Below the pieces are notes generated by a model, which had not been told where the DNA came from, ran no database searches, and saw nothing but the letters and a program-made list of their open reading frames with translations. Shown in pieces: positions 46,703 through 54,194 of a DNA stretch of 64,000 bases. The DNA is from Pandoraea bronchicola (GTDB lineage: Bacteria > Pseudomonadota > Gammaproteobacteria > Burkholderiales > Burkholderiaceae), in assembly GCF_902459805.1 (NCBI RefSeq), contig NZ_CABPST010000003.1, positions 372,001 to 436,000 of the forward strand, given 5' to 3'. The first letter of the stretch is position 1. Every line of letters starts with the position of its first letter. The position numbers were made by a program, and so were the translations under genes.

Positions 46703-47413
46703 ATGAGTGATACGCGTCGTGCCGCAGTCAGGATCGCTACGGTTTGCGCTCTGGCGTGCGCAAGCGTGGCCGGGCACGCGCAGTACGCATCGGTGAACCT
46801 CGAGTCTTCGACTGGTGTACCGGCGGTCAAGAAGATGCGGTCGTTCAAATCGATGCACTACGTGAATCTGGTCCAGCAGGAATACGACTTCAGTTGTGGA
46901 TCGGCAGCCTTGGCAACACTGCTGCGTTATGGCTATGGGATCGATATTCCCGAGCCGGAAATGATCCAGAAAATGATGGTGTTTTCCAATCCGGAAACGG
47001 TCATCAAAAATGGCTTCTCGATGCTCGACATGAAGAAATTCGTCGAGACGCTCGGACTCGAGGGGCGAGGATTCAAAGTTGACGTGAACGCGCTTTACGA
47101 CCTGAAGATCCCGGTCATCGCGCTGATCGACGTCAACGGCTATCAGCATTTTGTGGTCATCAAGGCAGCGAAGGACGGACGCGTGTTCGTGTCCGACCCG
47201 GCGCTCGGCAATCGAATCATCGAGCAAGCCGATTTTGCCAAGCAGTGGAACGGCTTGGTGCTGGCGGTCATCGGCAAGCCGTTTATGGAGGATTCACCGC
47301 TGCTCAAAGGAAACGAATCCCTGGCAGCCAAGCTGCGCGACAGCGCGCTGGCGACCGGGACGTCACCGACCCCGATGGTGGATTTCGGCATCATCCGGGC
47401 GGACCTGTTTTGA
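46703..47413 (+). CDS. Exported C39-like cysteine peptidase (FapD-like)
   Basis: A 236-residue protein with a Sec signal peptide (cleavage after GHAQ near residue 27) and a bacteriocin-processing C39 fold. The catalytic Cys is in QEYDFSCGSAALATLLRYG, the His in YQHFVVIK and the Asp in VSDPALGN. Classical C39 peptidases are fused to ABC exporters; this stand-alone periplasmic type is the FapD arrangement of the Pseudomonas amyloid operon. Its likely role is cutting or activating subunits or the pore. It starts 13 bases after the internal terminator, with GAGG before the ATG. Confidence 0.85.
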   Translation: MSDTRRAAVRIATVCALACASVAGHAQYASVNLESSTGVPAVKKMRSFKSMHYVNLVQQEYDFSCGSAALATLLRYGYGIDIPEPEMIQKMMVFSNPETVIKNGFSMLDMKKFVETLGLEGRGFKVDVNALYDLKIPVIALIDVNGYQHFVVIKAAKDGRVFVSDPALGNRIIEQADFAKQWNGLVLAVIGKPFMEDSPLLKGNESLAAKLRDSALATGTSPTPMVDFGIIRADLF

Positions 47414-47425
47414 GACCAGACCATC

Positions 47426-48187
47426 ATGAACCGATATGTCCCGATGCTGGCAATCCCGCTGTTCGCGAGCGCCCTGCCGGCATTTGCATCGAGCGTGGTG
47501 CCTGAGACCTGGACGCCTGTGAGCGATGAAGTGCTCTCGCACGCGACCGGCAAGTACGCTCAACAAAACATGATCACGGGCTTCCAGCTCGTTATGCAGT
47601 CACAATGGCAAATGCCGACCGGTGCAAGCCTGATGGCCACCGGCGTGCTCGGCGTCAATCAAAGCGGCTCCAGCTATCAGATTCAGACCGGTGCTGCGAC
47701 CGGCATCATTCCCGGCGTTGTGAGCGTGACTACGCCGATCACGCAGGCGGTGGCGGGCGCGGCAAGCGTGCTCGTGAACGGCGTCGCGCAGATTACGCAG
47801 GTTGCGGGGGATGCGAACAACGCGTTGAACAAGGCCACAATCCAGTTTGGCCCTGGGGTATCGATTGCCACGCTGGTACCGGTCAGCGGGCAGGGTGCGA
47901 ACAGTTCTCAAACCACGTTGGGCAATTTGAACGCGAGTGTGGCGATCACCTCGGCAGGCATGCAAATCTCGCTCAATACGCCGAACGGCAATCTCGGTCA
48001 GAGCGTGGGCGGCGGTGCCGGTGCGGCAATGAACCAGATCATGCAGGTCGTGCAGGTTGCGGGTAACGCTCAGCAGGTCATGAACACGATGCAATTGAAC
48101 CTGCAGACGAGCGCGCTCTCGTCGAATGCACTGCGTCAGATCGGTATTCAGAACGCAATGGCGAACATGGTTGCCGTGCGTCGATGA
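47426..48187 (+). CDS. Exported amyloid-type protein with degenerate repeats (FapE-like position)
   Basis: A 253-residue protein with a signal peptide (cleavage after AFAS near residue 22). VSDEVLSHATGKYAQQN (32-48) matches the D-x-x-L motif of neighbouring proteins. Three diverged repeats are seen near 73-90 (GVLGVNQSGSSYQIQ), 120-136 (AQITQVAGDANNALNKA) and 217-233 (MQVVQVAGNAQQVMNTM). Rich in Asn, Gln, Ala and Val. It lies between the peptidase and pore genes, where Pseudomonas has fapE, also an exported amyloid-associated protein. Homology to FapE is suggested by position, not shown. Confidence 0.68.
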   Translation: MNRYVPMLAIPLFASALPAFASSVVPETWTPVSDEVLSHATGKYAQQNMITGFQLVMQSQWQMPTGASLMATGVLGVNQSGSSYQIQTGAATGIIPGVVSVTTPITQAVAGAASVLVNGVAQITQVAGDANNALNKATIQFGPGVSIATLVPVSGQGANSSQTTLGNLNASVAITSAGMQISLNTPNGNLGQSVGGGAGAAMNQIMQVVQVAGNAQQVMNTMQLNLQTSALSSNALRQIGIQNAMANMVAVRR

Positions 48188-48494
48188 AGTGAAGGGCAAG
48201 TGAAGTGACGGCGTCGCGCTGCCGTGTACGGGGGGCGCGACGCTGACAGCAGTGCCCGGCAATCCGCCTTACTGCCGGGCGCCATGAAAACTAGAAACGG
48301 GGCGTCGCCGCAGCAGCACTCGCGGCGTACAAGAAGGTGATGGCGGCAGGGCCCGGGCGTGACGTATCGAGGTGGATGGCAACGGGTTTCGCACGCATCA
48401 CCCCGCAGTCGAGCAGCAAGGACAACGTTGTTGGTAATACGCGTTTGTTGGATTGCGCGCGGACATCCGTCCGCACTTTTACCCGGGGGGGATC
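48188..48494 (+). promoter_or_regulatory. 307-base gap with two hairpins ahead of the pore gene
   Basis: Two hairpins are seen. GCCCGGCA/TGCCGGGC (48254-48280) has no T-run. GCGGAC/GTCCGC followed by ACTTTT (48459-48480) ends just before the GGGGGGG ribosome site (48484-48490). The second looks like a weak terminator or attenuator. No gene and no sigma-54 site of correct spacing is present. Confidence 0.45.
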
Positions 48495-49826
48495 ATGAAC
48501 ACTCACCGCTTTTTTCCCGTTGCCGCTATTCCGTTGGGGGTACTGCTTTTCACGCTATCGGCCCAGGCTCAGGAGCATACGAACCCATCGCCGGACGACC
48601 GTCTGCAAATGTTGATGGACATGGTCGACCGGCAGCAGCGGGAAATTTCTTCTCTGAAACAGCGTCTCACTGACATTGAGATGGCGCAACGCGGTCGCGG
48701 TCTGACTGCGTGGGACACTGCGCAGATTGCGCAGGTCTCGCCTGGCGACGGTTCGGCCGCCGGATCCGCAGGCACACCCGGCGGCGGTGCCGCCGGTGCG
48801 GCGGGTCCGACCGCGGCCACACCGATCGGCGAGACGCAGCAGATGCAAAAGAGCGAGAGCGACTCGCAGCGCACTCCGGCCGAAGAGGCCGTGGTGCAGG
48901 CGCAGCACGCGCCGCTGTTCGATCGTAAGCTCACCATCGACGCCGGTATCAGTTACAGCTACTACGACCGGCGCCAGCTCGTGTTGAGCGGCTTTCTCGC
49001 CCTCGATGCCATTTTCCTCGGCCAATTGAACCTCGGCGAGACGAAAGCCAACGTGTGGACGTTCGACGTCAACACCCGCTACGGGATCAACGACCGGCTG
49101 AGCGTGGCGTTCGACGTGCCGTATCTCTACCGCAACTCGGACTTCATTTCGGGCGGGGTAGGCGGTGCGGCGTCGTCGATCAGCGACATCAGCAAGAACT
49201 CGGCGAACATCGGCGACGTGAACGCGTCGCTGTACTACCAGATCGTCAAGGAGAACGCGAACTGGCCCGATATCGTGGCGTCGTTCCGCGTGACGGCACC
49301 GACGGGTACCTCGCCGTTCGGCATCAAGCTCGGTACGCCCGACCCGACCAACAACAACCTGACGACGCCTTCGCGCCTGCCGACGGGTAATGGCATCTGG
49401 GCGTTCACGGCAGGTCTGTCGTTCCTGCGGACTTACGATCCGATCGTGTTGTTTGCGAACGTGGCGTACACCTACAACGTTGCCCGCTCGTTCGACGACA
49501 TCTCGACCATCGAAGGCACGACGCAGCCCGCGAAGGTCAAGCTGGGCGACATCGTGCAGGTTGGCGCCGGGATGGCGCTGGCGCTCAACGACAAGACGGC
49601 ATTGTCGATCTCGTACTCGACGGCGATTTCGCGCGCGACGAAGACGGCCACACCGGGTAGCTCCTGGACCACGGTGGCCGGCAGCACGACGAACGCGGCA
49701 TCGCTCAACTTCGGTATCAACTACGCGATCAACAAGCACTGGACCGTGAACGGATACGTCAACGCCGGTATGTCGCCGGATGCACCGAACTACGTGATCG
49801 GTCTGCGCTTCCCGTACACGTTCTGA
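48495..49826 (+). CDS. Outer-membrane beta-barrel with coiled-coil N-terminus (FapF-like secretion pore)
   Basis: A 443-residue protein with a signal peptide (cleavage after AQAQ near residue 26), a short coiled coil (about 35-64, RLQMLMDMVDRQQREISSLK), a Gly/Ala/Pro linker (70-125) and a beta-barrel of alternating strands from about 143 to the C-terminal Phe (YVIGLRFPYTF), the typical outer-membrane end. Strand-loop stretches such as SYYDRRQLVLSGFLALDAIFLG fit the Fap pore family. FapF forms trimeric gated pores with the same coiled coil, linker and barrel order. Predicted role: passing the fibre subunits across the outer membrane. Confidence 0.8.
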   Translation: MNTHRFFPVAAIPLGVLLFTLSAQAQEHTNPSPDDRLQMLMDMVDRQQREISSLKQRLTDIEMAQRGRGLTAWDTAQIAQVSPGDGSAAGSAGTPGGGAAGAAGPTAATPIGETQQMQKSESDSQRTPAEEAVVQAQHAPLFDRKLTIDAGISYSYYDRRQLVLSGFLALDAIFLGQLNLGETKANVWTFDVNTRYGINDRLSVAFDVPYLYRNSDFISGGVGGAASSISDISKNSANIGDVNASLYYQIVKENANWPDIVASFRVTAPTGTSPFGIKLGTPDPTNNNLTTPSRLPTGNGIWAFTAGLSFLRTYDPIVLFANVAYTYNVARSFDDISTIEGTTQPAKVKLGDIVQVGAGMALALNDKTALSISYSTAISRATKTATPGSSWTTVAGSTTNAASLNFGINYAINKHWTVNGYVNAGMSPDAPNYVIGLRFPYTF

Positions 49827-49866
49827 TCACGCGTACGGTGTGTGGTTGAGCAGAAGGGCAGTACAA

Positions 49867-49910
49867 GGGATCGCTGCGCGTCACCTCCATCGGAGACGCG
49901 CAGCGATCCC
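49867..49910. repeat. Perfect 16-bp inverted repeat after the pore gene
   Basis: GGGATCGCTGCGCGTC pairs with GACGCGCAGCGATCCC around a 12-base loop. It is 40 bases past the pore gene stop and has no T-run. It may end or protect the messages of the two convergent genes. Confidence 0.6.
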
Positions 49911-49940
49911 GGAGAACGTGGGGGAACGTGTATTTAGTGG

Positions 49941-49993
49941 GGCGGCGTTACCGGCGCTACCGGTGTTATCGGCGCTACCGGTGTTACCGGCGC
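49941..49993. repeat. Short imperfect tandem repeat
   Basis: GGCGTTACCGGCGCTACC-type units (about 18 bases, with variants) repeat almost three times. The tract lies just past the stop of the minus-strand exported protein gene. In another minus-strand frame it would encode a Pro-Val-Ala-Pro-Thr repeat, but that frame is not supported as coding. Confidence 0.6.
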
Positions 49994-49998
49994 CTCCG

Positions 49999-50445
49999 TC
50001 AGCGCGGCATTCCAGTGGGTACGCGGCCGATGCTGGCGTTGACTTTCAGGCTCGTTGTTTGCATCCCTGACGATTGGGAAGCCGGCGAATAGGGAGAATA
50101 AGATGACACAGCGAACGCCGGTTGTAGTTGGCCGGGCGAAGTCATCGACGCCTGAGTTGGCTTGGGGGCTGGCGCAGGCGGAATCACTTCGTCCCACAGG
50201 CGAACGCTGTTTGAGGCAGTGTTTGTCGCATGGACGGGCGCGATCACGGCGGGTGTTGCGCCAGATAGATTGGCGACGACACTTTGCTGCAGGTTTGCCG
50301 CGCGAGTGCTGGCGAGGAGCGCGTCGCTCACCGCGACCGGAACACCGGCCGCGCCGGTAATGTCGGCCTGCGCGGTGCTGGCAAAGCCTGCAGCCGCCAG
50401 ACAGAACATGGCACTGCGCGTCGTCTTGACGGTGATCTTGAACAT
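49999..50445 (-). CDS. Small exported protein, paralogue of the first operon protein
   Basis: No recognised family. The 148-residue protein has a signal peptide (cleavage after AQA near residue 27). VSDALLASTRAANLQQ (39-54), then about 30 residues, then VRLWDEVIPPAPAPKPTQ (81-98) align with IDDEQLGSQRGRNLQ and LWDELPGAVTPTPRPQ of the protein encoded at 43518. The spacing between the two motifs is similar (about 43 against 31 residues). It is transcribed towards the pore gene from the region shared with the LuxR-type gene. GGGGGGC precedes the ATG. Confidence 0.65.
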   Translation of the reverse strand: MFKITVKTTRSAMFCLAAAGFASTAQADITGAAGVPVAVSDALLASTRAANLQQSVVANLSGATPAVIAPVHATNTASNSVRLWDEVIPPAPAPKPTQASMTSPGQLQPAFAVSSYSPYSPASQSSGMQTTSLKVNASIGRVPTGMPR

Positions 50446-50797
50446 GGCGTGCCCCCCGGCCTCCGCGTGTTGTCCTTTCTAGCACTGCTTGTATTCTATT
50501 GCGCGATTCGAGAAAGGAAAGGGAAAAAAGTAATAGCGGAATTTCCGAAAATTGAGTAAATAATTTACGCAGATTGCGGTTTGTCGCGCAGAGGCAACAA
50601 TGACCGGCGTTCCCGAGCGCGGGACGTGCCGTCACGCGGTCTTCGCGCGTAAACTGGCCCGAAAGCGAGGCGACGCCTGATGCGTAAATGATGACGAACG
50701 CTCGAGGATTTCTTCGGTTTTCGTCGTAGCGGCGGGCGTGCCAATAAAAGCGGGGGACGGCGGCACGAGCGTGCCGACCGGAACGACAGGGGAAACC
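50446..50797. promoter_or_regulatory. AT-rich divergent control region with palindrome
   Basis: 352 bases between the divergent exported-protein and LuxR-type genes. The stretch 50470-50590 is clearly AT-richer than its surroundings and contains the perfect palindrome GTAAATAATTTAC (50556-50568) next to a near-palindrome CGGAATTTCCG (about 50538-50548). These are candidate operator sites. Confidence 0.45.
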
Positions 50798-51523
50798 ATG
50801 CGTGTGCTGGTCGTGGGTGAGGCTGCCACCTGGCTGAGCGGCCTGCAAGTCGCGTTGCAAACCGAAGCGAACGCGACGTCACCGGTCTTGCGTCACGTTG
50901 ACGACGTCACGATGCAGGACTGGCTCTGGTTGCGCGAATTGCCGTCGCGTCGCGCGCTCGTACTCGAAGAATCCGTGGCCCGTACGCCGGCTGTCGACAC
51001 CTTGTGTGCGATAGCGTCCGAATGTGTGCCGCCGGTACCCGTCATTGTGATCGGCGATGCGGGTTTTCCCGATGAGATCATTCGCTGGTTGCAGGCAGGG
51101 GCGGCCGCATGCCTGCCGTGGCCAAGTTCCGTGGCGCGCATTCGTTCGGTCTTCGATCTGGCGTTCTCGGGCGGACGATTCGTGCCGGAGGAAGCGCTTT
51201 CGGCGTTGCTCGTGCTCTGGCGGCAGGAGGCTCTGGGCGAGGCGTTGCCGCTCTCGCGACTGCCGGTGTTCCCGCTGGGTGGCGACAAGGCGACACAACT
51301 GGCCGAATCGGCGCTGCTCGGCATCTCCCAGCGGCAGTACGAAATTCTCGCGCTGCTCTCGCGCGGTTTATCTATCAAAACAATCTGTCAGCAACTGGTG
51401 ATTTCCGAGGGAACCGCCAAGACGCACGTGTCTGCGCTGTACCGGCGGCTCGGTGCGCGCAATCGCGGCGAGGCGATCTACATTGCAGCGCAGCGCGGCG
51501 CGCGCCATCTGTTCGAGACATGA
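50798..51523 (+). CDS. LuxR-family transcriptional regulator
   Basis: A 241-residue protein with a receiver-like N-terminal half (MRVLVVGEAATWLSGLQVAL onward) that lacks the usual cluster of acidic residues at its start, so phosphorylation is doubtful. The C-terminal LuxR-type helix-turn-helix (about 175-235) contains ISQRQYEILALLSRGLSIKTI and VISEGTAKTHVSALYRRLGARNR. AGGGGA precedes the ATG at 50798. Its place at the edge of the locus suggests it regulates the amyloid-type genes or the divergent paralogue. No cognate kinase is nearby. Confidence 0.82.
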   Translation: MRVLVVGEAATWLSGLQVALQTEANATSPVLRHVDDVTMQDWLWLRELPSRRALVLEESVARTPAVDTLCAIASECVPPVPVIVIGDAGFPDEIIRWLQAGAAACLPWPSSVARIRSVFDLAFSGGRFVPEEALSALLVLWRQEALGEALPLSRLPVFPLGGDKATQLAESALLGISQRQYEILALLSRGLSIKTICQQLVISEGTAKTHVSALYRRLGARNRGEAIYIAAQRGARHLFET

Positions 51524-51727
51524 GGTGTCGCCACTGGGCCGATGGATCGGACTTCGGTGCGATCTGACTCGGAATCTTCCGGGATCTGCTGCGAGGTTGT
51601 TGGCCGATAGCCGACTGTCGAATTACTATACGAACTTCATTTGCCACCCATTTGTACAGGCGCCGCCCGCGAGCGGTGTCTCGAAGTCGACGGTCATCGC
51701 CATCGACGAGGCACAGGAGTCTACGCG

Positions 51728-53053
51728 TTGTCCAAGTCGTCCAAGCCGTTCGAATCAGCCTTGCCGCAAGGTCCCGCCGAAGCATCTACGGCACCCGCTG
51801 CCGATACGTCTGCCGAGTCTCCCGCCTCACCTGCTGCCGGTGGCGCCGGCCTGCCGGCGCGCGGTGCGCTCGCTGGGGTGAAAGTGCTTGAGCTCGGCAC
51901 GCTCATTGCCGGTCCGTTTGCCGCGCGCATGTTGGGCGAGTTCGGTGCCGAAGTCATCAAGATCGAAGATCCGCAGCATGGCGATCCGCTGCGCAAGTGG
52001 CGCAAGATGCATCCCGATGCGGGCGGCACGTCGCTCTGGTGGGCGGTGCAGGCCCGCAACAAAAAATCGGTGACGATCAATCTCAAGTCCCCAGAGGGGC
52101 AGGAGATCGTGCGCAAGCTCGCCGCACAGGCCGACATCGTGGTCGAGAATTTCCGTCCCGGACTGCTCGAGCGTTTCGGGTTGGGATATGAGCAACTGTC
52201 GGCCGAGAATCCGGGGCTCGTGATGGTGCGTCTGTCGGGGTACGGGCAGACGGGGCCGTATCGTGACCGGCCCGGCTTCGGTGCGATTGCCGAGTCGATG
52301 GGCGGACTGCGCCATATCACCGGCTATCCGGATTTGCCGCCGCCGCGCATCGGCATTTCCATTGGCGATTCCATTGCAGCGCTGCACGGTGTCATTGGCG
52401 CGATGATGGCGTTGCATCATCGCAATGTGAATGGCGGGCGAGGGCAGGTGGTTGACGTCGCGTTGTACGAGGCCGTCTTCAACCTGATGGAAAGCGTGGT
52501 GCCGGAGTACAGCGTGGCGGGTATGGTGCGCGAGCGCACAGGCGCGTCGCTGCCCGGCATTGTGCCGTCCAATACGTATTCCTGCGCTGACGGCATGATC
52601 GTCGTGGGCGGCAATAGCGACCCGATCTTCAAGCGCCTGATGCACGCCATCGGCCGGTCCGATCTGGCGGAAGATCCCGCGCTGGCCCACAACGACGGAC
52701 GTGTGCCGCGCACGCAGGAAATCGACGAGGCGATTGGCAACTGGACGAGCGAGCGCTCTATCGACGAAGCGCTTGCCGTGCTGCAGGGGGCAGACGTCCC
52801 TGCGAGCCGCATCTATACCGTTGCCGATATGTTCAAGGATCCGCAGTTCATCGCGCGCCAGATGATCCAGCGACACACGTTCGCGGATGGCACGCCTATC
52901 GACTTGCCCAACGTCACGCCGAAGCTATCGGACACGCCTGGGCAGACACAATGGCTTGGCCCGGAACTTGGCGCCCACACGGACGAAGTGCTTGGGCAAC
53001 TGGGTTATGATGCCGGGCAAATCAAAGCACTGCGCGAGGGTGGCGTCATTTGA
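51728..53053 (+). CDS. CaiB/BaiF family CoA-transferase
   Basis: Class III CoA-transferase that moves CoA between carboxylic acids, 441 residues. The family start GVKVLELGTLIAGPFAARMLGEFGAEVIKIE comes after about 50 polar residues. Other motifs are ARNKKSVTINLKSPEG, VENFRPGLLERFGLGYE, RLSGYGQTGPYRDRPGFG and the GDS motif (SIGDSIAALHGV), which I believe carries the catalytic Asp in this family. The start is TTG at 51728, with CACAGGAG upstream. Later starts near the family N-terminus are possible. The importer genes follow 109 bases on, suggesting uptake and CoA activation of one carboxylate. Confidence 0.87.
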   Translation: MSKSSKPFESALPQGPAEASTAPAADTSAESPASPAAGGAGLPARGALAGVKVLELGTLIAGPFAARMLGEFGAEVIKIEDPQHGDPLRKWRKMHPDAGGTSLWWAVQARNKKSVTINLKSPEGQEIVRKLAAQADIVVENFRPGLLERFGLGYEQLSAENPGLVMVRLSGYGQTGPYRDRPGFGAIAESMGGLRHITGYPDLPPPRIGISIGDSIAALHGVIGAMMALHHRNVNGGRGQVVDVALYEAVFNLMESVVPEYSVAGMVRERTGASLPGIVPSNTYSCADGMIVVGGNSDPIFKRLMHAIGRSDLAEDPALAHNDGRVPRTQEIDEAIGNWTSERSIDEALAVLQGADVPASRIYTVADMFKDPQFIARQMIQRHTFADGTPIDLPNVTPKLSDTPGQTQWLGPELGAHTDEVLGQLGYDAGQIKALREGGVI

Positions 53054-53162
53054 ACTGACTCGATCCTCTGCGCAGTAACACGGGGCGCGGCACTCGCTGC
53101 GATCCGTGAATAATAAGCACGTCATACAAAGAAAGAACGCTGCAACCACGGAGACAAACACC

Positions 53163-54194
53163 ATGCAAAGACGTCAGTTCGTCACGGCACTGGCCGCCAC
53201 CGGCCTGATCGGCGCAAGCATTCGCCCCGGCTTCGCGCAGGGCAAGCTCGAGAAGACCAAGGTCGCGATTGCTGTCGGCGGCAAGAATCTGTTCTATTAC
53301 CTGCCGCTCACGATTGCCGAACGTCTGAATTACTTCAAGGACGAAGGGCTCGACGTCGAGATCTCGGACTTCGCCGGTGGTTCGAAAGCGTTGCAAGCCC
53401 TCGTGGGCGGCAGTGCCGATGTCGTGTCGGGCGCCTACGAACACACCATCCTGTTGCAGGCGAAGAATCAGTACATCCGGGCGTTTGTCCTGCAAGGGCG
53501 TGCACCGCAGATCGTCTTCGGCGTGTCGAACAAAACCATGCCGAACTACAAGTCGCTGGCCGACTTGCGCGGCAAGAAAATCGGTGTGACGGCGCCTGGT
53601 TCGTCGACGAATATCATGGCGAACTTCGTGCTTGCCAAGGGCGGCGTCAAGCCCAATGAGGTGGCGTTCGTGGGTGTCGGTGCGTCGTCCGGTGCGCTCG
53701 CCGCGATTCGATCGGGCAATATCGATGCCATCGTCAACCTCGATCCGGTCATCACCATGTTGGAGCGCGACAAGGAGATCCGCGTGATCTCGGACACGCG
53801 CACGCTCAAGGAGACGGTGTCTGTGTTCGGCGGAAACATGCCGGCGGGGTGCCTGTACACGAACGAATCGTTCATCCAGAAGAATCCGAACACGACGCAG
53901 GCGCTTACCAATGCCATGGTGCGTGCGCTTCGCTGGCTCCAGACTGCGGGTCCGTCGGACCTGATCAAGACGGTGCCTGATGCTTATCTGCTGGGTGACC
54001 GCGCGCTGTACCTCGATGCGTGGAGCCGTGTGAAGGAAGCCATTTCGCCGGACGGCCTGATTCCCGCCGACGGCCCGGCCACTGCGCTGCGTACGTTGCA
54101 GGCGTTTGACGAGACGGTCAAGGGCAAGTCGATCGACCTGTCCAAGACGTTCACGAACGAATTCACGAAAAAGGCCGACGCCAAGTACAAATGA
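53163..54194 (+). CDS. ABC importer binding protein, NMT1/TauA type
   Basis: A periplasmic binding protein of 343 residues in the sulfonate/nitrate/thiamine-precursor class. The signal begins MQRRQFVTALAATGLIGAS, with a twin-arginine-like RRQF, and cleavage fits after GFAQ near residue 26. Typical motifs are AERLNYFKDEGLDVEISDFAGGSKALQAL and LADLRGKKIGVTAPGSSTN. GGAG precedes the ATG at 53163. The stop overlaps the ATPase start (ATGATG). The ligand is not known; a carboxylate handled by the adjacent CoA-transferase is a guess. Confidence 0.88.
   Translation: MQRRQFVTALAATGLIGASIRPGFAQGKLEKTKVAIAVGGKNLFYYLPLTIAERLNYFKDEGLDVEISDFAGGSKALQALVGGSADVVSGAYEHTILLQAKNQYIRAFVLQGRAPQIVFGVSNKTMPNYKSLADLRGKKIGVTAPGSSTNIMANFVLAKGGVKPNEVAFVGVGASSGALAAIRSGNIDAIVNLDPVITMLERDKEIRVISDTRTLKETVSVFGGNMPAGCLYTNESFIQKNPNTTQALTNAMVRALRWLQTAGPSDLIKTVPDAYLLGDRALYLDAWSRVKEAISPDGLIPADGPATALRTLQAFDETVKGKSIDLSKTFTNEFTKKADAKYK

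Noticed and set aside
48386-48401. TGGCAACGGGTTTCGC upstream of the pore gene as a sigma-54 promoter
   Set aside because: The GG-to-GC distance is 11 bases, not 10, which sigma-54 does not normally accept.
50729-50743. A minus-strand TGGCAC-N5-CCGC resembling a sigma-54 promoter for the 49999-50445 gene
   Set aside because: The -24 part is perfect and the GG/GC spacing is right, but both Ts of the -12 part are missing and the leader would be about 270 bases. I left it as chance, though it deserves a glance if the 43473 promoter is tested.
49934-50860. A 308-codon minus-strand frame spanning the 49999-50445 gene and the AT-rich control region
   Set aside because: It has no recognisable domain, crosses a promoter region, and competes with the 148-residue frame that has a signal peptide and motifs shared with the 43518 protein.
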